From Microbacterium sp. W4I20 (lineage in GTDB: Bacteria; Actinomycetota; Actinomycetes; Actinomycetales; Microbacteriaceae): DNA of 64,000 nt. A program made the position numbers and the translations under genes. The stretch is from the NCBI RefSeq assembly GCF_030816505.1, contig NZ_JAUSYB010000002.1, positions 1 to 64,000 of the forward strand, written 5' to 3'. Under the pieces are notes generated by a model. The model was not told where the DNA came from. It did no database searches and was given only the letters and a program-made list of their open reading frames with translations. This document shows, one piece after another, positions 50,787 to 61,968 of the stretch (the stretch's first letter is position 1; every line of letters starts with the position of its first letter).

Positions 50787-51263
50787 TTAGGCGCGCGGCG
50801 ATCGCGCGTCGGAGCGGTCGACGCGGGCTGGGCGGGTGACGAAGACGCCGAGGAGGATCATGCCGGCGGCGAGTCCGAGGTGCAGCCAGTTGTCGGCGTC
50901 GTTCACGGGCAGGAAGTTCAGCTGGTCGTTGTTCACGGCTACGAGGCCGTAGATCCAGACGACCAGGTAGATCAGCCCTCCGATGACGAGGTAGAGCCGG
51001 GAGATGCGTGGGCGGATGGCGGCGGCGATTCCGGCAATGCCGAAGAGCAGATGCACGAGGTTGTGCAGAACGGATACTTGGAAGACGCCGAGGAGCTGGG
51101 CCTCGGAGTCGGCGCCGGCGCCGTGCAGGTGCTCGGCCGAGTGGGTGAGGCCGGGGATGAATCCGGCTATTGCCACGACGAGGAAGAGCAGGCCGACGAC
51201 GAGTGCCGTCTTCTGGATGGTGGTCCCGGCGTATCCGGATGTGGGCTCTGCGGGCGTGCTCAT
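50787..51263 (-). CDS. DUF4383 membrane protein, copy 1
   Basis: The 158-residue protein has four membrane helices and the family pattern IAGFIPGLTHSAEHLHGAGA, QVSVLHNLVHLLFGIAGIAA, NDQLNFLPVNDADNWLHLGL. DUF4383 proteins are four-span membrane proteins of unknown function, common in actinobacteria of exposed habitats. A second, very similar copy lies at 58279 on the plus strand. It stands 11 bases upstream of the glycosyltransferase start. Confidence 0.85.
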   Translation of the reverse strand: MSTPAEPTSGYAGTTIQKTALVVGLLFLVVAIAGFIPGLTHSAEHLHGAGADSEAQLLGVFQVSVLHNLVHLLFGIAGIAAAIRPRISRLYLVIGGLIYLVVWIYGLVAVNNDQLNFLPVNDADNWLHLGLAAGMILLGVFVTRPARVDRSDARSPRA

Positions 51264-51396
51264 GGGGAGACTCCTCGGCTGGGTGCGAACGCCGCGCAGT
51301 ACGCGGCGGGAAGGGAACTCTGAAGATATTGACGCGGGACATCAGTGATGAGGGCATTGACGAAAACGCCCTTACGCCGTAAGTTCGGCGCATTAC

Positions 51397-52476
51397 TCAT
51401 CGTCGGTCGCGGGTCCGCTCGGGCAACGTCCCGGTGAGCCTTCCTACAGCTGCGAGAGAACTCGCCGTCAGTGCAACGAAGAGGAATCGGCGGAGGCCCG
51501 GTCGGATGGCCAGGCTCGTGGAAGCACTCCAGGTGCGACCGCGTCTCGGGAGACCGTCCGGGTCCGCGACGCTGCTCGGCGCAGCGAGATTGCCGGGACG
51601 GGACGGCGCCGGTTCGGGGGTGTGCATCATCCGCATGCCCCACCGGCCGAACACCCTGTCGAGCAGGCGGGGCGCGGTCCGCTGCAAAGCGGAGATGAAT
51701 CGGCCACTGCCGCCGGCGAAGAGTTCGTCGACGGGATGCTCGGCAGCGTAGAGGATGCACGAGGCGACGACGGAGGCCGCGTAGTAGGGCGGTGGCGCCG
51801 ATGGACGATGACCGAGACGTGATCGGGTGGCGTTGTAGCCGGGGGTGTCGATCACCGCGGGTCGGATGATGGTCACGGAGATGGGGTCGCGCGTGGCGCG
51901 CAGCTCACGTCGCAACCCCATCATCGCTCCTTCGACTGCCCGCTTCGAGGCGGCGTACGCGCTGTGGAACGGCAGGGTCGTCACCGCTTCGATGGAGGAG
52001 ATCGAGATGAGCGCGCCGCCGCCGGCACGGCGGAGAGCCGGGAGTGCCGCCTGAGCGCCGTGCACCTGACCGAGGAAATCGATCTCCATCATGCGGCGGA
52101 ACTCGGCGGGCGTCGTCTCCTCGAATCCGGCGTAGATAAGCACGCCCGCGTTGTTCACCCACGTGTCGATCCGACCGAACCAGCTCTCGACGGTGTCGGC
52201 CGCTGCCTGAACGGCGGCAGCGTCCTGCACGTCGCAGACGATTTGTCGAGCCTGTCCGCCTTGCGCGACGATGTCGGCGACCGTCTGCAGCAGGCGACCC
52301 TCGTGGCGGCCGAGGACCACGACGGTGGCACCGGCTCGCCCCATCCGGAGGGCGGTCTCCCGTCCGATTCCGCTGGATCCGCCGGTGATGACCGCGACCT
52401 GCGTCGCCAGTGCGCGGTGTCTCCGCCGCCGTAACGGCTGTAAACGAAACCTCCTCGGATGTGTTTCGCCGGGCAT
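51397..52476 (-). CDS. SDR family oxidoreductase with C-terminal extension
   Basis: The 359-residue protein has a classical SDR core with TGGSSGIG, NNAG and YAASK, and VTIIRPAVIDTPG after the catalytic site. The C-terminal 100 residues are an extension ending in a hydrophobic stretch (LRRFLFVALTASSLAAVGRL), perhaps a membrane anchor. Such long SDRs often occur beside Mn-catalase and stress proteins in actinobacteria. The start has GGAGGAG upstream of ATG 52476, separated from the Mn-catalase stop by 25 bp, so the two are probably one operon. Confidence 0.85.
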   Translation of the reverse strand: MPGETHPRRFRLQPLRRRRHRALATQVAVITGGSSGIGRETALRMGRAGATVVVLGRHEGRLLQTVADIVAQGGQARQIVCDVQDAAAVQAAADTVESWFGRIDTWVNNAGVLIYAGFEETTPAEFRRMMEIDFLGQVHGAQAALPALRRAGGGALISISSIEAVTTLPFHSAYAASKRAVEGAMMGLRRELRATRDPISVTIIRPAVIDTPGYNATRSRLGHRPSAPPPYYAASVVASCILYAAEHPVDELFAGGSGRFISALQRTAPRLLDRVFGRWGMRMMHTPEPAPSRPGNLAAPSSVADPDGLPRRGRTWSASTSLAIRPGLRRFLFVALTASSLAAVGRLTGTLPERTRDRR

Positions 52477-52501
52477 GCTCTCCTCCTTCGGCCGTTTCCC
52501 G

Positions 52502-53383
52502 TCACTCCATGTTCAGAGCATCCTGCGCCCGTCCGGCGAGCTTCTCGACCGTGTTCGGAAGTTCCGTCGTGCCATAGAAGCGCGAGTCGGGGTGCGTGGG
52601 TGGGGGCATCGGCACCCCTGCCTCCGGCTCGGGCAGGTAGGTGAACTCTCCTTTGCCGTCGGGTGTCGGCCCGGACGCCCAGGAACCTTCTGCGGCCTGC
52701 GCGCCGTCGGAGAAGTTGATGTATTGGTAGGACACGTCGCGTTCCTCTTTGTCGATCGGGAAGTTGCTCGGGACGGGGAGGGCTTCGACGCCCTCGGCCT
52801 GCAGCTCGGCTGCGGCGGCCAGCCATTGGTTCTGGTGCATGGTGTCGCGGGCGAGCAGGAAGGAGAGCAGGTCGCGCACTCCGTGGTCGTCGGTCATGTG
52901 GTGCAGCCGGGCCACCTGCACGCGGCCCTGCATCTCGGCGTTCGCGTTGGCCTGGAAATCGGCGAGCAGGTTGCCGCTGCCGGTGATGTAGCTGCCCGAC
53001 CAGGGGTTGCCCATGCTGTCGACGGGGCGGGCGCCTGCACCCGCGACGATGCCGTGCTGGATGTCGGTTCCGCCGATGACTGCGGCTACCGTCGGGTCGC
53101 TCTGCACCGCGTCTTCGGTGATGCCTAGCGGGGACTTCTCGAGAAGCTGCGCGATCATGACGGCGAGCATCTCGACGTGCCCCATCTCCTCGGCGCCGAT
53201 GCCGAACACGAGGTCGCGGTATTTTCCGGGGATGTGCATGTTCCAGGCTTGGAACTGGTACTGCAACGCCACCGTGATCTCGCCGTACTGCCCGCCGAGA
53301 ACCTCTTGCAGCTTTCGCGCGTAGATCGCGTCCGGCTTGTCGGGCGTCGCCTTGTGCTGAAGCTCTTGCCTGTGGAAAAACAT
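52502..53383 (-). CDS. Manganese catalase
   Basis: The 293-residue protein is a dimanganese catalase that splits hydrogen peroxide without haem. The ligand pattern is present: GQYGEITVALQYQFQAWNMH, FGIGAEEMGHVEML and ARDTMHQNQWLAAA. The N-terminus MFFHRQELQH is typical. ATG 53383 has GGGAGACGCG upstream. It leads an operon with the extended SDR and faces ctaD across a 340-bp gap. Its presence with respiratory and thiol-synthesis genes suggests oxidative-stress cargo. Confidence 0.92.
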   Translation of the reverse strand: MFFHRQELQHKATPDKPDAIYARKLQEVLGGQYGEITVALQYQFQAWNMHIPGKYRDLVFGIGAEEMGHVEMLAVMIAQLLEKSPLGITEDAVQSDPTVAAVIGGTDIQHGIVAGAGARPVDSMGNPWSGSYITGSGNLLADFQANANAEMQGRVQVARLHHMTDDHGVRDLLSFLLARDTMHQNQWLAAAAELQAEGVEALPVPSNFPIDKEERDVSYQYINFSDGAQAAEGSWASGPTPDGKGEFTYLPEPEAGVPMPPPTHPDSRFYGTTELPNTVEKLAGRAQDALNME

Positions 53384-53723
53384 CGCGTCTCCCGTTCCGC
53401 GCCGCTCGGGGAGGGGATCGGTTGATCGTGGCGGCGCTGTGGGACCTATGGAAAAGCCCGGACGGTTTTTCTCCCACGGCCTTGCCGGAACGAAGAGACG
53501 GGGGTACAACGCACGCGCGACGGCACCCAGAAAAGCGTCCGGGAGCCCTCACGCCGGCGGTTATACCCCCACGCACGCGATACGGCAAGCTGTTGCAGCT
53601 GATGAGTTCCCGTTCGTATCTTCATCTGAAACAGACCAGTGGCCAGTCTCGGCCCGGGTCGCCGGCCACCTTTGAGCAATCTGCCGTTTCCGCTGTCGGA
53701 ACACGGCCCGTCGAGGAGTACCC
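53384..53723. promoter_or_regulatory. Divergent region between Mn-catalase and ctaD
   Basis: No gene lies here. GGGGGTA (53500-53506) and TACCCCC (53564-53570) form an inverted repeat about 57 bases apart, and the motif acgcacgcg is repeated at 53508 and 53571. This symmetry suggests paired regulatory sites between the two divergent operons. The ctaD ribosome site GAGGAG lies eight bases before ATG 53724. Confidence 0.45.
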
Positions 53724-55481
<1,758 letters not shown>

Positions 55482-55486
55482 TCATC

Positions 55487-56665
55487 ATGACCGCCAGCAT
55501 CCTTCGCCCCACTCAGCCAGCGAACCACCGTTTTGAGGCTCCCGCACACAGGCCGACCACCCGTCTGATAGGCGTGGAAGAAGAGCTTCTCCTCCTCAAT
55601 GCCGCGACTCTGGCACCCATCCCCGCATCGACCGACGTACTGCACGCCCATGCGGGCGTTGCACAGCCTGCGAACGTCGTTCTCGAGGCCGAATCCAAGC
55701 TCGAGCAGATCGAGGTGGTCAGCCCGCCCCTCCGGACATACCGAGAGCTTCTCGATGCCGTCGTGAGCGGCCGCCGGACGGCGGATCAGGCCGCGCGTAT
55801 GGCGGGTGCGCGAGCGGCGGCGCTCGCGACCGTCCCGTTGCTCTGCGATTCCCACGTGGCCCCCAGCCCTCGATACGACCTGATGTCGGAGCGCTTCGCG
55901 TTGACGATGGCAGAACAACTGACCTGCGGTTTCCATGTGCACGTCACGATCGGTTCCCCGGAAGAAGGAGTGGCGATTTTGGACCGGATACGAATCTGGT
56001 TGCCGCTGCTCCTGGCACTCAGCGCGAACTCCCCCTTCTGGCGAGGCGCCGACTCGGGATACGCGAGTTACCGTTACCAGGCGTGGGGGCGATGGCCGAG
56101 CGCGGGACCATATGACTTGTTCCGATCCGCCGAGGCTTATTTCGCCACGGTCGATCAGATGGTGGGGACAGGCGTCGCGCTTGACGCAGGCATGGTCTAC
56201 TTTGACGCCCGCCTTTCTACTCATGCCCCGACAGTCGAGGTCCGCGTCGCCGATGTCTGCCTCCTTCCCGAGGACGCGGTCACGATCGCCGTGATCGTGC
56301 GTGCGCTCGTGGCCGGCGCAGCTGCTGAATGGCGAGAAGGATCGCCCGCACCGGAGGTGCCCGCAGCTCTTCTGCGCCTGGCGTCTTGGCGGGCGAGCCG
56401 GTTCGGCACCAGCGAAAATCTCATCCATCCGTTCACTGGTGTGCCTCGGCCGGCCCGCGAGTGCGTCGGAGCTTTCCTCGATCACATCAACCCTCATTTC
56501 GATGGCCTCGAGGAAGCCGTCCGCGCACACCAAGGCGTGAAAGACATCCTGGCTCGCGGCACCGGGGCAGCTCACCAACGAACCCTGCTCGCTGAGCACG
56601 GCAACTGGACCGACATGATGGCCGCAGTCGTCGCACGAACCCACTCGGGCGGTGCCGATCGATGA
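55487..56665 (+). CDS. GCS2/YbdK-type carboxylate-amine ligase
   Basis: The 392-residue protein belongs to the glutamate-cysteine ligase 2 family: IGVEEELLLLNAATLAPIPA, VVLEAESKLEQIEVVSPPLR and CGFHVHVTIGSPEEGVAILD, the ATP/substrate region. Members join glutamate to cysteine or other amines; the exact substrate here is unknown. It starts five bases after the ctaD stop and overlaps the next gene by four bases, so ctaD, ligase and peptidase form an operon. This is an unexpected combination of respiration with thiol or peptide metabolism. Confidence 0.86.
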   Translation: MTASILRPTQPANHRFEAPAHRPTTRLIGVEEELLLLNAATLAPIPASTDVLHAHAGVAQPANVVLEAESKLEQIEVVSPPLRTYRELLDAVVSGRRTADQAARMAGARAAALATVPLLCDSHVAPSPRYDLMSERFALTMAEQLTCGFHVHVTIGSPEEGVAILDRIRIWLPLLLALSANSPFWRGADSGYASYRYQAWGRWPSAGPYDLFRSAEAYFATVDQMVGTGVALDAGMVYFDARLSTHAPTVEVRVADVCLLPEDAVTIAVIVRALVAGAAAEWREGSPAPEVPAALLRLASWRASRFGTSENLIHPFTGVPRPARECVGAFLDHINPHFDGLEEAVRAHQGVKDILARGTGAAHQRTLLAEHGNWTDMMAAVVARTHSGGADR

Positions 56666-58128
56666 GTGCCGACAACACGCCAACCGAACAGCATGCCCAC
56701 GATCACGTGGGCGCATACATCACCAGCCACACGCCAGACATGCTCCAGCGCCTCGCCGCCTGGGTGGCGATTCCTTCCATCGCCGCAGACCCGGAACGTC
56801 GGTCAGACCTCGTCCGGTCCGCGCGCTGGCTTGCTGGCGAAATGCGCGACGCGGGATTCACCGCCACCATCTTCGAAACCGGTGACTCTCACGCGGTGTT
56901 CGGCGAGTTCATCGTCGACCCGTCGGCGCCGACGGTGCTGGTCTACAGCCACCACGACGTCCGCCACGCGAAACCCGAGCAGTGGAAAGAGACCAAACCC
57001 TTCACGCCGGTCGTGCGCGACGGCCGCCTCTACGGCCGAGGCGCGTCAGATGCCAAGGGTCAGGCTCTCGCCCATGTGTGGGGAGCACGCGCCCACCGCG
57101 CCACTCCCGACTCGGCGCGCATCCCGCTCAACATCAAACTCCTCATCGAAGGGGAGGAAGAAATCGGGTCGCCACACCTCGCGGAGCTTCTCGACACCCA
57201 GCGGGAACGGTTCACCTGCGACGTGATCGTCTTCTCGGACACGGTGCAGTGGTCCGTGGACGTCCCCGCTCCCGTGACCTCGATGCGCGGCATCCTGACC
57301 GCCACTCTCACCGTCACCGGACCCGCGAAGGACGTGCACAGTGGCGTGGCATCGGGAGTGACCGTCAATCCGGCACTCGCCCTCGCCACGGTACTGGGCC
57401 GGCTGCAAGACCCCTCCGGTCGCATCATGTTGCCGAACTTCTATGACGACGTAGCCCCCCTCACCCCACAACGGAAAGAAGAACTGGAGGCGATCCCCTA
57501 CGACGACGAAGACTGGCTCGCACGCACCGACACGCGAGTTGTCGTCGGCGAAGCAGGGTTCACCCCGAAAGAACGACTGTGGGCGCGACCCGCGATCGAG
57601 GTGATCTCCCTTCTGTCCGGTGACACCGAACTCAGTCGATCCGTGATCCCCGCCGAAGCGAGCGCCACATTGAGTATCAGAATCGCGGCGAACCAGCGGA
57701 TCTCGACGGTGGCAGAGCAGTTGCGGGTATTCGTCGCACGGGAGATGCCGCGCGGTGCGGCCTACACGCTGACGGTCGACGAGGATCTCGCGCAAGAGGC
57801 ATATACCTCGCCAGAAGGTCCCGTGCTGGATGCGCTGGAGCACGCGCTCGAGCTCGGATACGGGACAAGCGCCCCCGGACGTGTCGGCAATGCTGGCGGA
57901 GGACCCGCCGACCTCTTGACCCAGAAGCTCGGAGCGCCCATCTACTTCTTGGGGACGGGACTTCCCGAAGACAACTGGCATGCCGACGACGAGAGCATCA
58001 ACATCCGCATGCTGAGCCAAGGCACCGCCGCGATCGCGCACCTGTGGAACACCCTCGGCGGAATCCTCAGTGTCGAGACACCTTCAAGCGATCCGGAGGC
58101 ATCTGTAGGACTCCTGCCGACAGATTGA
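56662..58128 (+). CDS. M20 family dipeptidase/peptidase
   Basis: The 488-residue protein is a di-zinc M20 peptidase. Ligands are in VLVYSHHDVRHAKPEQW, GASDAKGQALA, IEGEEEIGSPHLAELL, and a C-terminal histidine region. The lid domain lies at about residues 210-330. It cleaves small peptides in the cytoplasm. It is coupled to the GCS2-type gene by a four-base overlap, which suggests that one makes and the other processes a gamma-glutamyl or similar peptide. Confidence 0.88.
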   Translation: MSADNTPTEQHAHDHVGAYITSHTPDMLQRLAAWVAIPSIAADPERRSDLVRSARWLAGEMRDAGFTATIFETGDSHAVFGEFIVDPSAPTVLVYSHHDVRHAKPEQWKETKPFTPVVRDGRLYGRGASDAKGQALAHVWGARAHRATPDSARIPLNIKLLIEGEEEIGSPHLAELLDTQRERFTCDVIVFSDTVQWSVDVPAPVTSMRGILTATLTVTGPAKDVHSGVASGVTVNPALALATVLGRLQDPSGRIMLPNFYDDVAPLTPQRKEELEAIPYDDEDWLARTDTRVVVGEAGFTPKERLWARPAIEVISLLSGDTELSRSVIPAEASATLSIRIAANQRISTVAEQLRVFVAREMPRGAAYTLTVDEDLAQEAYTSPEGPVLDALEHALELGYGTSAPGRVGNAGGGPADLLTQKLGAPIYFLGTGLPEDNWHADDESINIRMLSQGTAAIAHLWNTLGGILSVETPSSDPEASVGLLPTD

Positions 58129-58278
58129 AAGGAGTCGCGAAGAGGGCGAGAGCGAGAGCGAGTACGACGCGAAAGCGCATCCGTCAATAACCTCTTCGCC
58201 ACCTCGTTCCGTCACTAACGTCAGAGAGTCCCACGGCGGCTACGGCCGGCGTCACATCACAGCCCAGGAGCGTCAGCC

Positions 58279-58755
58279 TTGAGCGCCAACACAGAAACGG
58301 CATCCGGATACGCGAAATCCGCCATCCAGAAGACGGCACTGATCGTGGGTATCGTCTTCCTCCTCGTCGGAATCGCCGGGTTCATCCCCGGCCTCACCCA
58401 CTCGGCCGAGCACCTGCACAGCGTAGGTGCCGATTCCGAAGCTCACCTGCTCGGAGTGTTCCAAGTATCGGTCCTGCACAACCTCGTCCACCTCGTCTTC
58501 GGCGTTGCCGGCCTCGCCGCCGGCGCCCGCATTCGCAACTCCCGCCTGTATCTCATCATCGGTGGCGTGGTGTATCTGGTCGTTTGGATCTACGGCCTCA
58601 TCGCGGTGAACAACGACCAGATCAACTTCCTCCCGGTGAACGACGCCGACAACTGGCTGCACCTTGGACTTGCTGTCGGGATGATCCTCCTCGGCATCTT
58701 CGTCTCACGTCCCACTCGCGTCGACCGGCCCGACGCCCGATCGCCGCGCGCATGA
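58279..58755 (+). CDS. DUF4383 membrane protein, copy 2
   Basis: The 158-residue protein is collinear with the copy at 50787, sharing IAGFIPGLTHSAEHLH, QVSVLHNLVHLVFGVAGLAA and NDADNWLHLGL almost residue for residue. The start is TTG 58279 with AGGAG upstream. Four helices, no known function. It sits on the opposite strand to copy 1, so the two are not a tandem duplication. Confidence 0.85.
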   Translation: MSANTETASGYAKSAIQKTALIVGIVFLLVGIAGFIPGLTHSAEHLHSVGADSEAHLLGVFQVSVLHNLVHLVFGVAGLAAGARIRNSRLYLIIGGVVYLVVWIYGLIAVNNDQINFLPVNDADNWLHLGLAVGMILLGIFVSRPTRVDRPDARSPRA

Positions 58756-58791
58756 TCGAACGAGGGTGATGGTGCACGGCGCGAGACAGCA

Positions 58792-59046
58792 ATGACAGCA
58801 GCTCGACAACGACGCGCCGCGCTCTTGGGCTGACTTGTCATTGTCGGCGCAGTGCTTGTTCTCACCCAGTGGGGATACCCCGCCTCCTGGTTTGGCGGCG
58901 TCCTGGGAGCAGCCTCCGCCCTCAGCGTCATTCACCTCTTGACGACCAACGACGATGTCGCGCGACAGTACGCTAGTTCGCGAGTGGCCGTGGCGACAGT
59001 GACGGTTCTGCGCGTCAGCGGATCATGCGCGGGGCGTAGACGCTAG
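58792..59046 (+). pseudogene. Small membrane protein with in-frame TGA
   Basis: ATG 58792 starts MTAARQRRAALLG, then TGA at 58831-58833, then the same frame continues LVIVGAVLVLTQWGYPASWF and GGVLGAASALSVIHLLTTND. The pieces form one protein with a membrane helix interrupted by the stop. A TGG-to-TGA change or a base-call error would explain it. It lies 37 bp after the DUF4383 gene. Confidence 0.6.
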
Positions 59047-59146
59047 GCGGGCAGGCGAATCTGGCTGGCACCGGCACCCGTCGCGCCCCGAGTTGCGCGA
59101 TGTCAACCCCTTCTGATGCCGAGACGACCGTTCGTAGTATCGCCTC

Positions 59147-59923
59147 ATGTCGGATCGCTCTCTCACCGTGGGGTCTTCCGGGTCGGGCTGGTCGGAAGTC
59201 GCTCCGGGGTATTTTCAGCTTTCGGTCGCGGGGGTCAACTGCTTCCTCATCCGTCGTGACGACGGCCTCACGCTTATCGACGCAGGGTTGCCTCGGACCG
59301 CCCGCGTACTGGGGGAGGTCCTCACGCATCTTGGAGCACGGGCGACCGATATCGACGCGCTCGTTCTCACCCACGGGCATTTCGACCACGTGGGCATGGC
59401 CCGTCGGATCCGGGGTGCGGGCACGCCGGTGCTTGTGCATTCTCGCGACGCAGACCTCGCGCGGCATCCTTATCGCTATCGTCCTGCAGTCCCACGCGTC
59501 CCTTACCTCCTGAGCCACCCGGGCGGGATACCCATAGTCGGACGAATGGCGCTGAACGGCGCGCTGGTGGTGCGCGGGGTGGAGGCCCTGGGACGCGTTT
59601 ACCATGGGCACCCCGTCAACGCACCGGGAGCGCCGATCGCATTGTGGACACCGGGGCATACGGCGGGCCACTGCGCCTACCTTTTCGTTGACGACGGGAT
59701 CCTCCTCTCCGGAGATGCCCTGGTCACACTCGACCCGTACACGGGCGAGACGGGCCCGCAGATCGTCGCGCAGGCGGCGACAGCAGACGGCGACGAGGCT
59801 ATGAGCGCACTGGACGTGCTCGCCGATACGTCTGCTTCGCTCGTGCTTCCCGGCCATGGCCGCGCCTATGCCGATGGTGTGATCTCAGCCGTAGCGCACG
59901 CACGTCGACGGGGCGTGCATTAG
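59147..59923 (+). CDS. MBL-fold metallo-hydrolase
   Basis: The 258-residue protein has the metallo-beta-lactamase fold with metal-binding H76-x-H78-x-D80-H81 in THGHFDH, a second histidine in PGHTAGHCAYLF, the Asp in LLSGDALVT and the last histidine in LVLPGHGRAYADG. Many are glyoxalase-II-like thiolesterases; the substrate is not readable. ATG 59147 is preceded by a weak ribosome site. It stands alone between stress genes. Confidence 0.87.
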   Translation: MSDRSLTVGSSGSGWSEVAPGYFQLSVAGVNCFLIRRDDGLTLIDAGLPRTARVLGEVLTHLGARATDIDALVLTHGHFDHVGMARRIRGAGTPVLVHSRDADLARHPYRYRPAVPRVPYLLSHPGGIPIVGRMALNGALVVRGVEALGRVYHGHPVNAPGAPIALWTPGHTAGHCAYLFVDDGILLSGDALVTLDPYTGETGPQIVAQAATADGDEAMSALDVLADTSASLVLPGHGRAYADGVISAVAHARRRGVH

Positions 59924-59996
59924 ACCAGCACGGGAGATCGCTCGCCCGTCAACGTGGGTCGTCGGTGCTGGGCGGCGGCGTCATCCAGGTCGATGC

Positions 59997-60034
59997 CTGG
60001 TTCCGACGTGCTGCGGCGGCTGGTTCCGACGTGC
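59997..60034. repeat. 15-bp tandem direct repeat
   Basis: CTGGTTCCGACGTGC occurs at 59997-60011 and again at 60020-60034, 23 bp apart, with gcggc-like sequence after each. It lies between the MBL gene and the next gene and may be two copies of a binding site. Confidence 0.55.
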
Positions 60035-60136
60035 GGCACCGCTCGAGACGCCCGTCTTTGTTCATGCTGTTTTGTCAACATCCTTCTTTGATTGCCTGGA
60101 CTGGCCGACAGTTGTGCTGTTCGATTGGAGGCCGAA

Positions 60137-60412
60137 ATGCCTGAGGCGCGGTTCGAGCTCCGCGAAGCCGCGGAGAAAGAATGGCTGGTCCTTGACCACA
60201 AGTACCCGGCGAACGACCCTCGACGCACTGTGGGCTGCGTCTATGAGGTCGACGAGTATGAGGTCGAGGTGATGTGGATCCGGGCACTACCCGTTGCGAC
60301 GCGGTATATGTCACCGATAGAGGTGCTGGAGGATGTGCGGCAGCTGCACGAGCGCAGCCGATCCACGCGGCCGATCACGATCCCGCACCTGCCTCCCCTC
60401 CTCGCCACGTAG
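60137..60412 (+). CDS. Small conserved protein, unknown
   Basis: The 91-residue product begins MPEARFELREAAEKEWLVLD and continues HKYPANDPRRTVGCVYEVDE, EVMWIRALPVATRYMSPIEV and LEDVRQLHERSRS. GGAGG lies six bases before ATG 60137. The composition is that of a compact alpha-beta protein, with no signal or membrane segment. I recall similar short unnamed proteins in Microbacteriaceae. Its gene precedes the ctaG-type gene by 88 bp. Confidence 0.68.
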   Translation: MPEARFELREAAEKEWLVLDHKYPANDPRRTVGCVYEVDEYEVEVMWIRALPVATRYMSPIEVLEDVRQLHERSRSTRPITIPHLPPLLAT

Positions 60413-60500
60413 GGACACTGCTGCTCGCGTTGCCCCTGTTGGGGCGACGCCGGGCCGCTTGCTCGCCGCCCGACTCTCGATTTCAACGAATGGTGGTCTT

Positions 60501-61352
60501 GTGCACGGTCACGCCGACGGCGACAACTCGTTCGGTCAATGGATCATTCTGCTGCCACTCGCCGCTGCTGCCGTCATGTACGTCGCCGCGGCCGTCGGTG
60601 AATCCGGGAAAGGAAGGCCTTGGCCGTGGTGGCGCACATCGTTCTGGCTTCTGGGACTCGGCGTCGCGGCGTTCGCGTTGTCGGGTACCAGCCCGTCTGG
60701 CGTCGGTCGACCCTTCACCGATCATGCGATCGGACACCTGCTCGTCGGCATGGCGGCGCCCGTGTTCCTCGTTCTCGCGGCCCCTGTCACTCTCGCGCTC
60801 CGGAACTTCGCCGTGCTCTCAGCGCGCCGCCTCAGCCACGCGCTCCGCTCGCCGCCCGCCCGGCTGCTCTCGCATCCGATCATCGCTGCCCTACTGAGTA
60901 TCGGAAGCCTGTATCTGCTATACCTCACCCCGCTGTACGAGAGCACCACCGATTCGGTACTGCACCTCGCGGTCATGGTGCACTTCCTAATCACCGGGTT
61001 TCTGTTCACCGCATCGATCATCACCGTCGATCCGTCCCCGCACCGGTCTTCGATGAACCTGCGCCTCATCGTCCTCACCCTTTCTCTCGCGGCGCACGGC
61101 GTGCTGACGAAAGCGCTCTACGCATCCGCCGTCAACGGAGAAAGCCGTCTTGCCCAGCTTGTGCAAACTGAGGGCGTCTCGCCGTCGGATCTGCAGGCGG
61201 GAGCGCAGCTCATGTACTACGGAGGCGATGTTGTCGACCTGGTCCTCATCGCCATTGTGCTCTTCGGCTGGTACCGCAGCACGATCCGACCCGCAACCAG
61301 GAGAACCCGAATGTCCCGGCGCACGCACATCGCTCAAGGCGGGCTCGGATGA
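60501..61352 (+). CDS. ctaG: Cytochrome c oxidase assembly protein (CtaG type)
   Basis: The 283-residue protein has seven membrane segments and the caa3-type CtaG pattern: FTDHAIGHLLVGMAAPVFLV, LYLLYLTPLYESTTDSVLHL, AVMVHFLITGFLF and YYGGDVVDLVLIAIVLFGWY. These proteins assist copper insertion into cytochrome oxidase. GTG 60501 is chosen, since the upstream frame is not hydrophobic. With the ctaD gene 7 kb upstream it forms a scattered oxidase module. It overlaps the next gene by four bases. Confidence 0.88.
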   Translation: MHGHADGDNSFGQWIILLPLAAAAVMYVAAAVGESGKGRPWPWWRTSFWLLGLGVAAFALSGTSPSGVGRPFTDHAIGHLLVGMAAPVFLVLAAPVTLALRNFAVLSARRLSHALRSPPARLLSHPIIAALLSIGSLYLLYLTPLYESTTDSVLHLAVMVHFLITGFLFTASIITVDPSPHRSSMNLRLIVLTLSLAAHGVLTKALYASAVNGESRLAQLVQTEGVSPSDLQAGAQLMYYGGDVVDLVLIAIVLFGWYRSTIRPATRRTRMSRRTHIAQGGLG

Positions 61353-61846
61353 GCGCACCAACGACAGGCACATGGCGACCCATCATCCACAACCGAACGT
61401 TCTGGGCAGCCGTCCTGCTGGGTGTCGGCACAATGGCGGCGATCGACGAGATTGTCTTTCACCAGTTGCTGCAGTGGCACCACTTCTTCGATCCTGCCCG
61501 CGGCGATCTCGGCATAGTCTCGGATGGGCTCCTGCATGCAGGGGAATTGCTCGCCCTCGGCACCGGGTTCTTCCTTCTGCTGGACGCGCGACGCCGAGGC
61601 GACTTCACGCGACCGGTCGCCGCGTCCGGCTATCTGGTCGGGCTCGGCGGTTTTCAGCTGTTCGACGGCATCATCGATCACAAAGTGCTTCAAATTCATC
61701 AGATCAGATACTGGGTCGATCTGCTGCCCTACGACATCATCTGGAACGGCGCGGGCGCTGTGTTGTTACTCACGGGCATCTCGATCGCGCTCCTGGCCCG
61801 CGACGAGCGGCCCACTGAACCGACCCCGAGGACATCAGATGATTAG
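61349..61846 (+). CDS. DUF2243 family membrane protein
   Basis: The 165-residue protein has four membrane helices and the family pattern MAAIDEIVFHQLLQWHHFFD, SDGLLHAGELLALG, LFDGIIDHKVLQIHQIR and DIIWNGAGAVLLL. DUF2243 proteins carry several conserved histidines within the membrane and are encoded next to CtaG-type genes, which suggests a role in copper or haem handling for oxidase assembly. It overlaps ctaG by four bases. Confidence 0.88.
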   Translation: MSAPTTGTWRPIIHNRTFWAAVLLGVGTMAAIDEIVFHQLLQWHHFFDPARGDLGIVSDGLLHAGELLALGTGFFLLLDARRRGDFTRPVAASGYLVGLGGFQLFDGIIDHKVLQIHQIRYWVDLLPYDIIWNGAGAVLLLTGISIALLARDERPTEPTPRTSDD

Positions 61847-61909
61847 GCTGCTTCGGCCGACAAGTCGCAGCGCCGTCTGCCATACCCGCGAGCCGGACCC
61901 GCTGCCGAG

Positions 61910-61935
61910 CCGCCGGCAACGATCGTTGCCGGCGG
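61910..61935. terminator. Perfect 26-bp palindrome, bidirectional terminator
   Basis: CCGCCGGCAAC, GATC and GTTGCCGGCGG form an uninterrupted palindrome between the convergent DUF2243 gene and the P450 gene. Position and stem strength suit a shared terminator, although no T-run follows. Confidence 0.7.
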
Positions 61936-61968
61936 AGGCGGGATCTTATTGGCCTCTGGAGGCGGCGG

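Noticed and set aside
49591..51393. A 600-codon version of the glycosyltransferase
   Set aside because: The N-terminal 206 residues are Arg/His/Pro-rich shadow translation across the DUF4383 gene; ATG 50775 starts the recognisable GT-A fold.
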